Source: Candidatus Heimdallarchaeota archaeon
Lineage (GTDB): Archaea > Asgardarchaeota > Heimdallarchaeia > Heimdallarchaeales > Kariarchaeaceae
Length of the DNA stretch: 64,000 bases
Direction: 5' to 3'
Assembly: GCA_026702845.1 (NCBI GenBank)
Contig: JADCLS010000001.1
Coordinates: 558,001 to 622,000 of the forward strand
In this document: piece after piece, positions 1-9,135 of the stretch
Layout: the number at the start of each line of letters is the position of its first letter
How positions within the stretch are numbered: position 1 is the stretch's first letter
Position numbers and translations under genes: made by a program
The notes under the pieces: generated by a model
What the model was told of the DNA's origin: nothing
Database searches by the model: none
What the model saw: the letters and a program-made list of their open reading frames with translations, nothing else

Positions 1-478
1 TTGGCCAGATAATCTGAGTAAGGTTATTACCTAAATAATTAACAATAATTGAATCATCGACTTTAATATAGTCAGAGAAGAAAATCAAATTATTAATAGT
101 TGCATTTCCAGTAGCTCCATACTGATTGCCTTCAACCACGCGAACCATAATCGAATAATTACTATTTATATAATTGGATGAAAAGACATGATATTTATAC
201 TTGTTATCCAACGGAGAAAAGCTAATACTTTCATCTCCAGCGATTTTATCCCAAGTAGCACTAGTATGATTTTTTAAATAGATCTCAAAAGGTAATTTAT
301 AGGCTGTACCTGATCCACTAGTCCATACTTTTTGTGTTGACCATTTTATTGTTAAATAATTTGTTATTTTATAATCTTCATAATCCTCCAAGAAATATGG
401 CGAAGCAGTGCCAGATGAAGTTGAAATTGGAATATTATTAAGATAAATAATTAATATCAATATAAATACTTTATTCAT
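1..478 (-). CDS. Secreted protein, N-terminal part (runs off the window)
   Basis: An open frame starts at the ATG at 478 and reads without a stop to the window edge, giving about 159 visible residues. The first 20 or so residues are a signal peptide (MNKVFILILIIYLNNIPIS), followed by an Asn-, Ser- and Tyr-rich region with several N-x-S/T sites. This is usual for archaeal surface or secreted proteins. No domain is recognised and the C-terminus is missing. The gene faces away from the 1172 gene. Confidence 0.7.
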   Translation of the reverse strand, partial: MNKVFILILIIYLNNIPISTSSGTASPYFLEDYEDYKITNYLTIKWSTQKVWTSGSGTAYKLPFEIYLKNHTSATWDKIAGDESISFSPLDNKYKYHVFSSNYINSNYSIMVRVVEGNQYGATGNATINNLIFFSDYIKVDDSIIVNYLGNNLTQIIWP

Positions 479-1171
479 ATTATGTTCTCAAGTCCCCTTT
501 TATTAATAAATTTTGTGAATTCAATTTTAAATAATAATAATGATGTCATTAGTTCATCTCCTTTAATTGATTTGTCAATTTTTCAATTGAAATAAAATCA
601 AAAGAAGGTTCAATCATAAGTTTTTTAAATATCCAAATTGTAAAATACAAAGTTGAAATCTAGTTTTAAGTAATTTTGGGACTTAAGTTCTCCAGGATCT
701 CCAATTGGTGTTTGATTAATAGGAAGATTGTCTGTGTTTGTAATAATGTATTATAGATATACATTCGGGTGCCAACATATTTTATGGGTGTATCATTGTC
801 ACTTATAAATCATATCTTGTTCAGCATCCTTCCAGCATAGGATCGAAAATACGCATACCAGGATTTCTTTCCCCAATCCGACTAGAATTTTCTGGATAAT
901 GGGTCTAATACAAACAATTCATGTAACCTCTTCTCTGGAGAAAGCGAATCTAGATAATCACCTAGTTTTGAGATAAATCGTTTATAGATGGGATATTAGA
1001 GAACACGGGTGGTGCAGATCATTAAATTTTAAGATCCTAAATGCGAGTTAAAAATTGAATAATATTTCCAATTGATAAATTATATATAGAATATCATCTA
1101 TGATTTGCCTGTGAATCCGAAAATATTAAGATATTGCAGAAAAAGAAGAAGAAAACAGGGGATAATGACAT
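479..1171. other. Gene-poor stretch with decayed coding traces
   Basis: No intact gene is seen in these 693 bases. On the minus strand, roughly 1010 down to 820, a frame reads protein-like text (KLGDYLDSLSPEKRLHELF, then SDWGKKSWYAYFRSYAGRM) broken by in-frame stops. A second piece near 715-625 reads PIGDPGELKSQNYLKLDF. These look like relics of dead genes; their families are not identified. A TATA-like element at about 1079-1088 probably serves the gene starting at 1172. Confidence 0.4.
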
Positions 1172-1813
1172 TTGGAGAACATTTTACATAGTTTGTATGA
1201 AAATAAGGATGGAAAGACGAAAAATCAGATTAAAAAGGAGCTGGAACTGAAATCTTTTACCAAAACAATGTATCAACCATTATTAGATTTGGGATTGATT
1301 GCACAGGTCATTATAACAGATAAAAAGAATAAATCAAAATCCACTAATGGATTAAGAATAACTGAAAAAGGAATTAATTATATTGAAGTAGCCAGAAAAA
1401 AAGATCCATCCATTGAGATGGTGAAGATGAATTCACTACTCATAAATTTACAAAATACTACTTTCGAATTACTACAAAAGACAGAACATAATTTGAAATT
1501 AATTGAGGAAGTAAGTCTCCAGCTTGCTGACCTCAAAGCAAGTAATTCTGTAATCAATTTAAAACTCTCTTTTAATCTAATAGCTGATGTGATACAGAAA
1601 TACATGACAAGTACTCTTCCTATGGTATCATCTGAAAGGGTTATTAGGGAACTAGAACAAATAACAGGACTATCTAAAGAGACTATAAAGAAAAGTATCC
1701 GTGATCTTTATATGGAGGGAAGACTTGATTTTCATGAGGGGAATATCAAGAACGAGGAATATCTCATCACCACAGATGATGGTTCCCGCTTCGCATATAT
1801 AGAATTGAGGTGA
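1172..1813 (+). CDS. Two-domain winged-helix DNA-binding protein
   Basis: The protein is 213 residues. Residues 1-75 form an archaeal winged helix (KNQIKKELELKS, then a wing ending in RITEKGINYIE). A coiled middle (about 90-130) leads to a second helix-turn-helix (SSERVIRELEQITGLSKETI) and wing. The start is TTG: the only upstream in-frame codon before a stop is CAT, and a purine-rich GGGG lies about 11 bases upstream. The downstream ATPase gene follows within 6 bases, so the two form an operon and this protein is probably its regulator or DNA-binding partner. The role is inferred. Confidence 0.7.
   Translation: MENILHSLYENKDGKTKNQIKKELELKSFTKTMYQPLLDLGLIAQVIITDKKNKSKSTNGLRITEKGINYIEVARKKDPSIEMVKMNSLLINLQNTTFELLQKTEHNLKLIEEVSLQLADLKASNSVINLKLSFNLIADVIQKYMTSTLPMVSSERVIRELEQITGLSKETIKKSIRDLYMEGRLDFHEGNIKNEEYLITTDDGSRFAYIELR
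1807..1813 (+). promoter_or_regulatory. Ribosome binding site GAGGTGA
   Basis: GAGGTGA lies 5 bases before the ATG at 1819 and overlaps the stop codon of the wHTH gene. It favours the ATG at 1819 over the GTG at 1810, which lies inside the motif itself. Confidence 0.6.
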
Positions 1814-1818
1814 CAATA

Positions 1819-4038
1819 ATGGCATTTCTCTTTCAATCATTTGAATTTCCTGATGAAGGTAGATACGAGAAAACTATTCTCAATCATAAAATCAACCCCT
1901 TTCCAGAACCACCAGCTAGTAGCAATCTTGAGAATAGACCTGCATTATTTATGGTCGGTCGTCAAGAACAAATAGATAAACTAAATGAACTATTTGAATC
2001 AGTACTTCAATCGGGGGATTCTAAACTCGCCATGATCCAGGGATCCCAGGGTGTTGGCAAATCAACACTTGCCTCACATTTCATAATAAGAAAACAAAAG
2101 GAAAACAATAAGATCTATCTTGTTCCCTTCGAAACAAGTGGATCAAAGGGAAACCTGAATTTCTCAACATTTTTCGGAATAATGATGTCTTCATTTCTTA
2201 AACAGGAAGTACTCTACGAAGTAACCTATAATATTGTGGCAAAGATTCTGCAACTCTATATTGAGAATTGTTCTCAATCCTTTGATGGAATCCTCAACAA
2301 ATTACAACTTAGCAAGGATGATTATTTACAGATTCAAAAAGAACCAAAGTATCTCAAGGAGATAGATAGCAGAATTAGTGATTCAAAATTCTTAGTGAGG
2401 TTTATTGATGTGTTTGGAGAGAGATTCAATGAAATTTACAATTTCCTTCCGAGCAAGGAAGCTGAGATATATTTGGTATTGTTAAATGTAGTGTTCAAAA
2501 GCTCTGAAGTGTTCAATGCACAAAGAGCAATCAAAGGTACAGGGGAGTTTCAGGGATTTGATATCAGAAATGAAATTACTGCCAAGAATGTATTCAAGGA
2601 ATTTATTGAATTGATTAAGTGGATCAATCCCCAAGCAGTATTAATGCTAGTGATAGATCATTTGGAAGCCGGATTGAGCAATGCAGAAGAAGTTTATAAT
2701 GAACTATTTTCTTTACTTCTAGAATTCAGACAGATCAAGCATATTCTAATTATATTATCTGGCACATTTGATGCTTATCTGTCAATCCAAGAGAATATCA
2801 GGGAGGATAGATATCGTCAGGTGGAAAATTGGAGTTTTAAGAACAATATTGGTCTGAAACCATTACCTTCAGAGGAAGTGCAGATGATTATCCAGTATCA
2901 TCTGAATAAAATCTGGAGTAAAGATAATCTTACCACACCTAGTAAGTATCCTCTCTATCCATACACAAAGGAATCAGTGTCATATATCTATTCATACTTT
3001 CATAAGGATGTACGACATCTACTTGAGCAATTTTACTATCATTTCCAAGAAATGATTGAGAATAGTATAGTCACTCCTATCTGGTCAGTTTTTGATGCCA
3101 TAAAGAAATTCAGAGATCATAACAAATTTGTGATTAATCGTGATGAAATAGAGATTTTCAAGGGTATGTTATTGGACAAGAGAATTCAAGATAAAGAACG
3201 ATCAAGTAAACTGGAAATGGCTTTAATTGACATTTTCAAAATAGTTGCTGATAATACTAAATTAATCACCAATGTTAAACATGAGCCTAAAATGGGGAAA
3301 AAGGGGCTGAAACCTGACATTTATTTTGAGGTTGGGGATTCCCTTGAAAAAACCCGAAGAGTTGCATGTGAGGTGAAACTATATCGTACTCTGAAAGAGA
3401 TACCTGCAAAGGAGGTAAAGAAAACACACTCACTTCTTACAAGTAATGAGATTGATTATCTGATCTGGATTTCCAATAAACCTCTAAATAATTCAAAATA
3501 TTCTCTATCAGAAGGTCTACATTCTAGGGTTGGTAGATCCTCAGAGCTCAATGACAGAGAGATCGCATATTGCTCTCTATTGGTATTCAAGGAACAATTA
3601 TGGGATCTTAGTGAGATCACAGTTGATCGGGCCAAGCAATTATTAGTGAATGCGGGTATTGATATAGATAATCATGTACAGGGTGCACTTACTCTGTCAA
3701 AGAATTCTGTTATCCCTCTAGATCAACAGGTAGATAATTCCACTCTTTTGGATTTCTTTGATGAAAAGGAGAAAACTAATGATGAGATTGTACTGGATGA
3801 TGATGAAGATGATAGTGATCAAATGGATGATGTCTATCGAGAGAAAATAACAAAATTCATTGAATCAAAATCACAACAACAAACTATGGGTATTAATACA
3901 GTTTTAAAAAATATGAAGAAGCAGGAATATGATCTCGAGGAGATTATGAGAAAGGATGAAGCTGTGATTTATATCCAGGAAATTGCTAAGAGCATGGGTT
4001 TCAAAGCCAATGCGACAAAAATATTATTCAGAGATTAA
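1819..4038 (+). CDS. AAA/STAND-type ATPase fused to a PD-(D/E)XK nuclease-like domain
   Basis: The protein is 739 residues from the ATG at 1819. VGRQEQIDKLNELFE followed by a Walker A loop (GSQGVGKST, residues 75-83) resembles ORC1/Cdc6 or STAND ATPases. A Walker B-like strand ends in D280-H, where the usual acidic second residue is replaced by His. ILIILSGTF may be sensor 1. A winged-helix-like part follows. Residues about 470-580 carry D500 (KPDIYFEV) and E518-V-K520 (ACEVKLY), the D...ExK pattern of restriction-type nucleases. An acidic linker and a helical tail end the protein. It is translated behind the wHTH gene. Function is unknown; a DNA-targeting defence or maintenance role is inference. 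Confidence 0.7.
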   Translation: MAFLFQSFEFPDEGRYEKTILNHKINPFPEPPASSNLENRPALFMVGRQEQIDKLNELFESVLQSGDSKLAMIQGSQGVGKSTLASHFIIRKQKENNKIYLVPFETSGSKGNLNFSTFFGIMMSSFLKQEVLYEVTYNIVAKILQLYIENCSQSFDGILNKLQLSKDDYLQIQKEPKYLKEIDSRISDSKFLVRFIDVFGERFNEIYNFLPSKEAEIYLVLLNVVFKSSEVFNAQRAIKGTGEFQGFDIRNEITAKNVFKEFIELIKWINPQAVLMLVIDHLEAGLSNAEEVYNELFSLLLEFRQIKHILIILSGTFDAYLSIQENIREDRYRQVENWSFKNNIGLKPLPSEEVQMIIQYHLNKIWSKDNLTTPSKYPLYPYTKESVSYIYSYFHKDVRHLLEQFYYHFQEMIENSIVTPIWSVFDAIKKFRDHNKFVINRDEIEIFKGMLLDKRIQDKERSSKLEMALIDIFKIVADNTKLITNVKHEPKMGKKGLKPDIYFEVGDSLEKTRRVACEVKLYRTLKEIPAKEVKKTHSLLTSNEIDYLIWISNKPLNNSKYSLSEGLHSRVGRSSELNDREIAYCSLLVFKEQLWDLSEITVDRAKQLLVNAGIDIDNHVQGALTLSKNSVIPLDQQVDNSTLLDFFDEKEKTNDEIVLDDDEDDSDQMDDVYREKITKFIESKSQQQTMGINTVLKNMKKQEYDLEEIMRKDEAVIYIQEIAKSMGFKANATKILFRD

Positions 4039-4271
4039 GAAAGATTCTTTGATTATAGTTTCATAATAATTTCAAAAAATCCTTTTATACGAATGGACAA
4101 CCCCATGCAACTGTATAGACAACATCGATTCCTGTCACTACTCAGAAGATGACTGAAACTGAGGATGAAACAATTTCAGAAACTATATTGAATTTAATTG
4201 TTATATGCTTCACTAATTACTGATTTTCATTTCAATGAATTGAGATTTACTATTACTTTGGAATATCTCCC

Positions 4272-5321
4272 ATGTATGTCATTAAACAATTCTCCGAAAA
4301 TAATTATCAATATTCTTATATTTTCAATCTCAGCAATGCTATGGATGATGTAAAATTATGGCAACTGGATGGAGAAAATGCCAAGGAATTAAATCCAACA
4401 AAGATCCCAAAGGAATTCGACTTTGAGAATTGGATTGAAAATAGTCCTGAATTAATTCAATCAGATATTCAAATTATTGGAAGGCAGGTAAATATCACTA
4501 ATATGGGATTTATTGATCTTTTAGGAGTTGATAACTCGAATAGATTAGTAATTATAGAATTGAAGAGAGATACAATAAAACGAGATGTTTTTGCACAGGT
4601 AAGTACATATGCTATTGCTCTGAACTTGATGGATGATGAAGAATTTGAAGAATTGATCAAAAAATTGATCTCTAATTCAAGTGAAGAGGCTCAAGAGCGA
4701 TGTGAAATTTTGTTGGAAAACAGTACACCGGGAGAGAGAGACATAATTATAATTCTAGCTGGAATGGTAATCGATACACGAATAAATGTCTTAATTGAGA
4801 ACCTAGCATTCAATTTTCCAGTGGAATTCAGAATCATCGACTTCAAAATGTATGAAGATGACAATAATAACAGATTTATCATTAGAAACATCCACGAACG
4901 TGAAACCAAACCAAGGAAGATTGTTAGTACAGAATATCGTAATGCAAAAATGAAAGAAACTTTAGATCGAGCTGATCATTCAGGCCTCAGGGACTTATTC
5001 GATATGTGTGCTGAATTGGCAGAGAATTTTGATTTGGGAATGAGATATTGGGGTAAATCTATCATGATTAGTCCTAGCAAGAAAAAGAACGTTTGTATGT
5101 TTACTTTATGGGCGGAAAAGGATAAGAAATTAATAGAGGATGGGAAAGATGCACGTATCCTAATTATTCCTGAAGCATTAGAAAAATACTACTCTTTTGA
5201 TATAGATATTTTCAAAGAATTAGATATATTGGAAGAGCAGACATTTTATCATTGGGAAAAATCAAGGATAATCAAATTCTTAAAAGATCTGGAAGCTCTT
5301 TTATTAAAAGAGATTGACTGA
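4272..5321 (+). CDS. NucS-like (DUF91) PD-(D/E)XK endonuclease
   Basis: The protein is 349 residues. Residues 40-115 match the catalytic core of the NucS/DUF91 nuclease group: an ENSPELI helix, IIGRQVNITNMGFIDLLGV with D82, VIIELKR with E96 and K98, and a downstream FAQVSTYA helix carrying the conserved Gln. The NucS N-terminal DNA-binding domain is not evident; instead a C-terminal extension of about 230 residues has no recognised family. It lies 233 bases after the ATPase-nuclease gene on the same strand, with a weak TATA-like element before the start. Whether it acts with the upstream pair is inferred from position only. Confidence 0.75.
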   Translation: MYVIKQFSENNYQYSYIFNLSNAMDDVKLWQLDGENAKELNPTKIPKEFDFENWIENSPELIQSDIQIIGRQVNITNMGFIDLLGVDNSNRLVIIELKRDTIKRDVFAQVSTYAIALNLMDDEEFEELIKKLISNSSEEAQERCEILLENSTPGERDIIIILAGMVIDTRINVLIENLAFNFPVEFRIIDFKMYEDDNNNRFIIRNIHERETKPRKIVSTEYRNAKMKETLDRADHSGLRDLFDMCAELAENFDLGMRYWGKSIMISPSKKKNVCMFTLWAEKDKKLIEDGKDARILIIPEALEKYYSFDIDIFKELDILEEQTFYHWEKSRIIKFLKDLEALLLKEID

Positions 5322-5601
5322 ATATCAATCCACTTACTCACCACCTCTGTCGTCATCAAATCTATCTCTCCTACTGGCCACCGAAACAGGCTACTGGCCA
5401 CTCTGGGAATCTGTCAATGGGGTCATCACACTCAGTAAACGTGGTGCACGATACGAGAGACCTGAGAATCGCAAACCCTTCAGTGATTACATGGATCTTC
5501 AAGGCCGCTATGCACAAGTGGATGAAAAATTACTGGATTTAGCATTTGAAGATATAGAGTATGAATGGCAATGGGTTAGACGTTTCATGAGTGAATTATA
5601 A
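5314..5601 (+). pseudogene. C-terminal fragment of a 2-oxoacid (pyruvate):ferredoxin oxidoreductase beta subunit
   Basis: From about 5340 the frame reads LLATETGYWPLWESVNGVI, then KRKPF-like NRKPFSDYMDLQGRYA and a C-terminal helix. This is the conserved tail of archaeal PorB (VETG-xxPLYE, RKPVEEYLKLQGRF). A full PorB is roughly 300 residues, but only its last 85 or so are here. The thiamine-diphosphate domain and the Cys ligands are absent. The match begins next to the stop codon of the NucS-like gene, so the left end looks like a recombination junction. A short TTG-started ORF could still be translated, but no function is expected. Confidence 0.6.
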
Positions 5602-5732
5602 ATCATAAAGATAAAGTTCAAAGAGTTATAATCAAGTAATACAAAAATATTCAAAGTTCACCTCAATCAGGTAAATAACTCATTCAATTATTAATTATTG
5701 TAAATACTCTGTAGAATGATCTTCAATTTTGA

Positions 5733-6515
5733 TTATCTTATTATCTCCCAGAGAATATGCCACAGAATGTAATAACCAATTCTCATAATATACATATGAT
5801 TGAAGGAGAATTTCTTAAACATTCTCAGCTGGAATAAATTGAATAGAAATAAGTGTATCCAGAATACAACAACCATCCAAGTAGAAAAGTTGTCAAATGA
5901 AGTGAATATTAACTGAAATGTCGGCTCAAATGATGCTATGCACAAGGTTCCAATCAACAATGCAGTTTCTCTTCCATTATTTGTTAACTTCAAAATAACG
6001 CTATAGAGTATAGTCATCGGAAGGAGATGAAACACAATTTCAACAATCATAGCAATCGCTGGATAAAAAAGCAATCCATCACCTATTCCTACATTTATAT
6101 CATCACCAAAACCAATTGTGTAATCTATGAGTATGGTAATTGATGAGAACAACATCCCCAAAACAAATGGTACGTGAAAGCTTTCTAGTGTTGCCAAACT
6201 GTCAGATACTACATTTTCTCTAAAAATAATTAGAAATAGATATCCGAGAACGTAGATCATCATTGATATTAGAAGATAATTTGCACTGCCCACAAAAGGC
6301 TCGTATCCATCAAATTCTTTACTCTTTAGAATATAGACCATGATAGTGAGAATCCAGGTAATTCCAATGTAGGTATAACTTTCAGCTGAGTTTCTGAAGT
6401 TCATTATTTTATCTTTTAACGATTTATCTGCATCTTTGGATGAGATAATATTGTGCTTAATCCAAGCAGAAAAGTGACCTCTCATTGCAATTGATTCAAG
6501 AACTGTTTTACCCAT
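5733..6515 (-). CDS. Multi-pass membrane protein, unknown function
   Basis: The protein is 260 residues with about six to seven hydrophobic helices (for example TYIGITWILTIMVYIL and ANYLLISMMIYVLGYLFLI), preceded by a polar N-terminal part of about 45 residues. No family is recognised. It is the last gene of a three-gene minus-strand operon (oxidoreductase, small membrane protein, this gene), starting 6 bases after the previous stop. It is therefore probably under the ATTTAG-type operators near 8050-8090. Confidence 0.65.
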   Translation of the reverse strand: MGKTVLESIAMRGHFSAWIKHNIISSKDADKSLKDKIMNFRNSAESYTYIGITWILTIMVYILKSKEFDGYEPFVGSANYLLISMMIYVLGYLFLIIFRENVVSDSLATLESFHVPFVLGMLFSSITILIDYTIGFGDDINVGIGDGLLFYPAIAMIVEIVFHLLPMTILYSVILKLTNNGRETALLIGTLCIASFEPTFQLIFTSFDNFSTWMVVVFWIHLFLFNLFQLRMFKKFSFNHMYIMRIGYYILWHILWEIIR

Positions 6516-6521
6516 GTTTAC

Positions 6522-6956
6522 TCAACTCCTTAAATCCAAAATGAAAGCCAGTATTGCACCTAGTATCGTGAAGAAACCGGCAACAAAGAAGCTCTTAATT
6601 GTTACTCCTTCAATTACACCTATTAAAAATCCCAGTGCTGTAAAGCCAAAACTAATTGTGTATGCCATAGAAGCGAATTTGGATCTGTCCAGTTTTCGTA
6701 AATGAATGAGCGATAATGCAATTAATAAGATTGAACTCACTGGTGAGAAGGAACAGTGTGAAACATATCCAATATAATTGGTTGTTTTTGCTCCCCAAGA
6801 CAGTAAATGAGTTGGAATTAATGTCCAGATGCCTGCAAGGAATGCTCCGAAGAGAACATAATTTATTCTACTCCAAGCTAAGCAATCAATAAATCCCTGG
6901 ATGATCAGCTTTCTTTTATTAACTTGGCTTAAATCATAATTCATCAAAACAGTCAT
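6522..6956 (-). CDS. Small four-helix membrane protein
   Basis: The protein is 144 residues with four predicted transmembrane segments (INYVLFGAFLAGIWTLI, SPVSSILLIALSLIHL, FASMAYTISFGFTALGFLIGV, FFVAGFFTILGAILAFIL). It overlaps the end of the oxidoreductase gene by 4 bases (ATGA), so translation is probably coupled. No family is recognised, and the function is unknown. Confidence 0.65.
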   Translation of the reverse strand: MTVLMNYDLSQVNKRKLIIQGFIDCLAWSRINYVLFGAFLAGIWTLIPTHLLSWGAKTTNYIGYVSHCSFSPVSSILLIALSLIHLRKLDRSKFASMAYTISFGFTALGFLIGVIEGVTIKSFFVAGFFTILGAILAFILDLRS

Positions 6957-7942
6957 GGTATTGCACTCCCTGGCATATGGTTTGTAATTATTATCTTACC
7001 TGCGGTGTGGCCAGTATCATAGTATCGGTGAGCAGCTGATATATCCTCCAAACGATATAATTTGTAAATTACTGATCGAATCTTACCTTCTTTCACTAAT
7101 TCTGCTAAAACTCCTAAATCCTCATAACTTGGCTTGGTTATCATCATTTTTATTTGTTTCTTCCTGAATTTGTTACCCATCATCTGAAAGAAAAATCGTG
7201 TGTAACGAAATTTTGGGCTTCCAACCTGGAGAAATACACCATTTGATTTTAATGCATTTTTCCACCTCCATTGTGGAGATTTCGCCACAGTATCAAATAT
7301 AATGTCGTATTTTTCCATTCTCTTTGTAAAATCATCCTTGGTGTAATCTAATACATGATCTGCACCTAGATCCTTGACCAATTGAAAATTTTTTTCGCTG
7401 CAGACTGCAGTAACCTTGACATCAAATGTTTTTGCATATTGAATCGCATAAGTTCCTACACCTCCCGAGCCACCATAGATCAGAATTTCTAGACCATCCT
7501 GTATGTTTCCTAGGTCTCTAAGAAATTGCATCGCCGTCAATCCTGCAACTGGGATGGCTGCTGCTTCCTCATAGCTCATGCCATCAGGTATTAGTTGGAT
7601 TCCATTTTCAGAAGTTTTGGCATACTCTGCAGCAGATCCAGTACGAGCTATCCCAAATACTTGATCTCCTATTTTGAATTTGGTTATTTTCGTACCAATT
7701 TTTACAACCTCTCCTGCAACATCTGAACCTGTACCTGTTTTTATTGGTTTGAGGATGCCAGTCATCAATCTGCTCAATCCAAATAATGTTTTTACTCCAC
7801 TTCTAGCACTTGTATCCAGAGTGTTTACAGAGGAAGCATATACTTTAAGGAGGATTTCATCCTCGTCTATTTCTGGAACTTCAATTTGTTTTAATTCAAT
7901 AACTTCTGGAGGACCATATTTATCAATAATAGCTGCTCTCAT
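6953..7942 (-). CDS. NAD(P)-dependent medium-chain dehydrogenase/reductase, quinone-oxidoreductase type
   Basis: The protein is 329 residues, full length for a zinc-independent MDR enzyme. The N-terminal GroES-like domain has MRAAIIDKYGPPEVIELK and GSDVAGEVVKIGTKI; the Rossmann motif GGSGGVG is at residues 157-163, followed by GADHVLDYT. The catalytic zinc Cys/His and the structural four-Cys loop of alcohol dehydrogenases are absent, as in quinone oxidoreductases. The substrate is not predictable. It is the first gene of the operon with two membrane proteins. Two palindromic operators lie about 107-150 bases upstream, next to the TATA box. Confidence 0.85.
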   Translation of the reverse strand: MRAAIIDKYGPPEVIELKQIEVPEIDEDEILLKVYASSVNTLDTSARSGVKTLFGLSRLMTGILKPIKTGTGSDVAGEVVKIGTKITKFKIGDQVFGIARTGSAAEYAKTSENGIQLIPDGMSYEEAAAIPVAGLTAMQFLRDLGNIQDGLEILIYGGSGGVGTYAIQYAKTFDVKVTAVCSEKNFQLVKDLGADHVLDYTKDDFTKRMEKYDIIFDTVAKSPQWRWKNALKSNGVFLQVGSPKFRYTRFFFQMMGNKFRKKQIKMMITKPSYEDLGVLAELVKEGKIRSVIYKLYRLEDISAAHRYYDTGHTAGKIIITNHMPGSAIP

Positions 7943-8048
7943 CTGAAATTACCTCCATTTTGGCTATTTGATTTATCATTCATTCTAACTGTGACCAGTT
8001 TCACTTTCTTGTCTTTCAATACAAATCACCTCTTTAGCAAAATTTACC

Positions 8049-8066
8049 ATTTAGTAATTACTAAAT
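8049..8066. promoter_or_regulatory. Palindromic operator, site 1 (ATTTAG-N6-CTAAAT)
   Basis: ATTTAGTAATTACTAAAT is a perfect 18-base palindrome upstream of the oxidoreductase operon. It has the same 6+6+6 layout as four other sites near the two paralogous regulators. Its centre is 24 bases from that of site 2, roughly two helical turns. Confidence 0.7.
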
Positions 8067-8072
8067 CGTACC

Positions 8073-8090
8073 ATTTAGCTAATACTAAAT
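8073..8090. promoter_or_regulatory. Palindromic operator, site 2 (ATTTAG-N6-CTAAAT)
   Basis: The arms CCATTTAG and CTAAATGG (8071-8092) flank six bases. On the minus strand the site lies just downstream of the TATA-like element at about 8100-8113, over the expected transcription start of the oxidoreductase operon. Binding there would be expected to repress. Confidence 0.7.
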
Positions 8091-8185
8091 GGCAATAAAT
8101 AGATATATAAAATTTACCATTGCACGAACTCCCTAAGAAAAAATTTGGTAAGTTTAGGAAACTTCTATTCAATTATTTGATGAGA

Positions 8186-8896
8186 TTATTTACCCCCTTC
8201 TAGATTGAAATCGATCAGTGTAGCGATTTGTTCTAAACTATCTGCGAATTTTCTATCAGTAAGTGCAAAATGTGCAGCGAAGGTCATGAAATCCATCAAA
8301 TCAACTTGTGAAGAGTAAAGATGTGGATACTTTTTTTGCATCCAAATTTCAATTTTTTGATAATAATCTGCTAGTAAATTTTGATTATCATCAACTATTG
8401 AATTGATCTTACCGATTTCCATTTTGGGATGCATTTCTTTTATGAGATCTTTTAATGGATCATAAAACGTCTTACTGGTCATTAATGAAAAATCTTGATC
8501 AAATTGAGAATTAAATATTATTGCTGTTCTACCATAGTATATTACATAATGTCGTCCATGGAGGATCTTGGTTATCTCCTGAATGTACCCATCTTCGATC
8601 AATTTCTTGATATGGAAATGGAAATTTGATAAGGAATATTTTTGCTTCTTTTCCTGTTTCTGATAGGCCTCATATATTTCTTTTACAGTAAAGGCATGTC
8701 TGCGAGGGAGTCTATTGTTTATACTGTACTCATCTTCAATACCATCTCTAATATATTTGATAATGAAACTTTTAATGTGTGACTGGGTTGTCTGGAGAAA
8801 ATTATTTGTGGTGAATTTCTTTTTAAAAGGAATGTTTTCCCAATATGTGTACAAAATCTCCAGCTCTTTACTTGGAGTTTCTTCTGTTGATACCAT
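8186..8896 (-). CDS. ArsR-like winged-helix transcriptional regulator (paralogue of the 30486 gene)
   Basis: The protein is 236 residues. A DNA-binding winged helix (about residues 45-125) includes SNFHFHIKKLIEDGYIQEI and the wing HYVIYYGRTAIIF. A helical C-terminal half may bind a ligand or dimerise. The regulator starting at 30486 shares the order and the motifs HFHIKKL and YYGRTA-x-IF, so they are paralogues. It sits upstream of the oxidoreductase operon on the same strand. A matching palindrome (8920-8937) precedes its own start, suggesting autoregulation. The ligand is unknown. Confidence 0.8.
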   Translation of the reverse strand: MVSTEETPSKELEILYTYWENIPFKKKFTTNNFLQTTQSHIKSFIIKYIRDGIEDEYSINNRLPRRHAFTVKEIYEAYQKQEKKQKYSLSNFHFHIKKLIEDGYIQEITKILHGRHYVIYYGRTAIIFNSQFDQDFSLMTSKTFYDPLKDLIKEMHPKMEIGKINSIVDDNQNLLADYYQKIEIWMQKKYPHLYSSQVDLMDFMTFAAHFALTDRKFADSLEQIATLIDFNLEGGK

Positions 8897-8919
8897 TATT
8901 TGGGGTCATTTAGATAATC

Positions 8920-8937
8920 ATTTAGTCTTAACTGAAT
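8920..8937. promoter_or_regulatory. Palindromic operator, site 3 (ATTTAG-N6-CTGAAT)
   Basis: ATTTAG-TCTTAA-CTGAAT lies 24-41 bases before the regulator ATG at 8896. An extra ATTTAG half-site lies at 8908-8913. It has the same layout as sites 1 and 2 upstream of the adjacent operon, as expected for an autoregulated repressor. Confidence 0.65.
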
Positions 8938-9135
8938 GGTATATCTGTTTTTGAATAAAAAAAAGTCCTAATTTGAGTTATTATTGAAAACTATTAATTA
9001 CTAGTACAATATTTTAATGACTTTTAGAATTTACTCAGATTAACTAGAATCTGATATGATCTGGAATGAATAACAGAAACAGAAAATAGTGGAGTCCATA
9101 GATTTGGTAGTATCTGCTAGAATCCCATTACTAAA

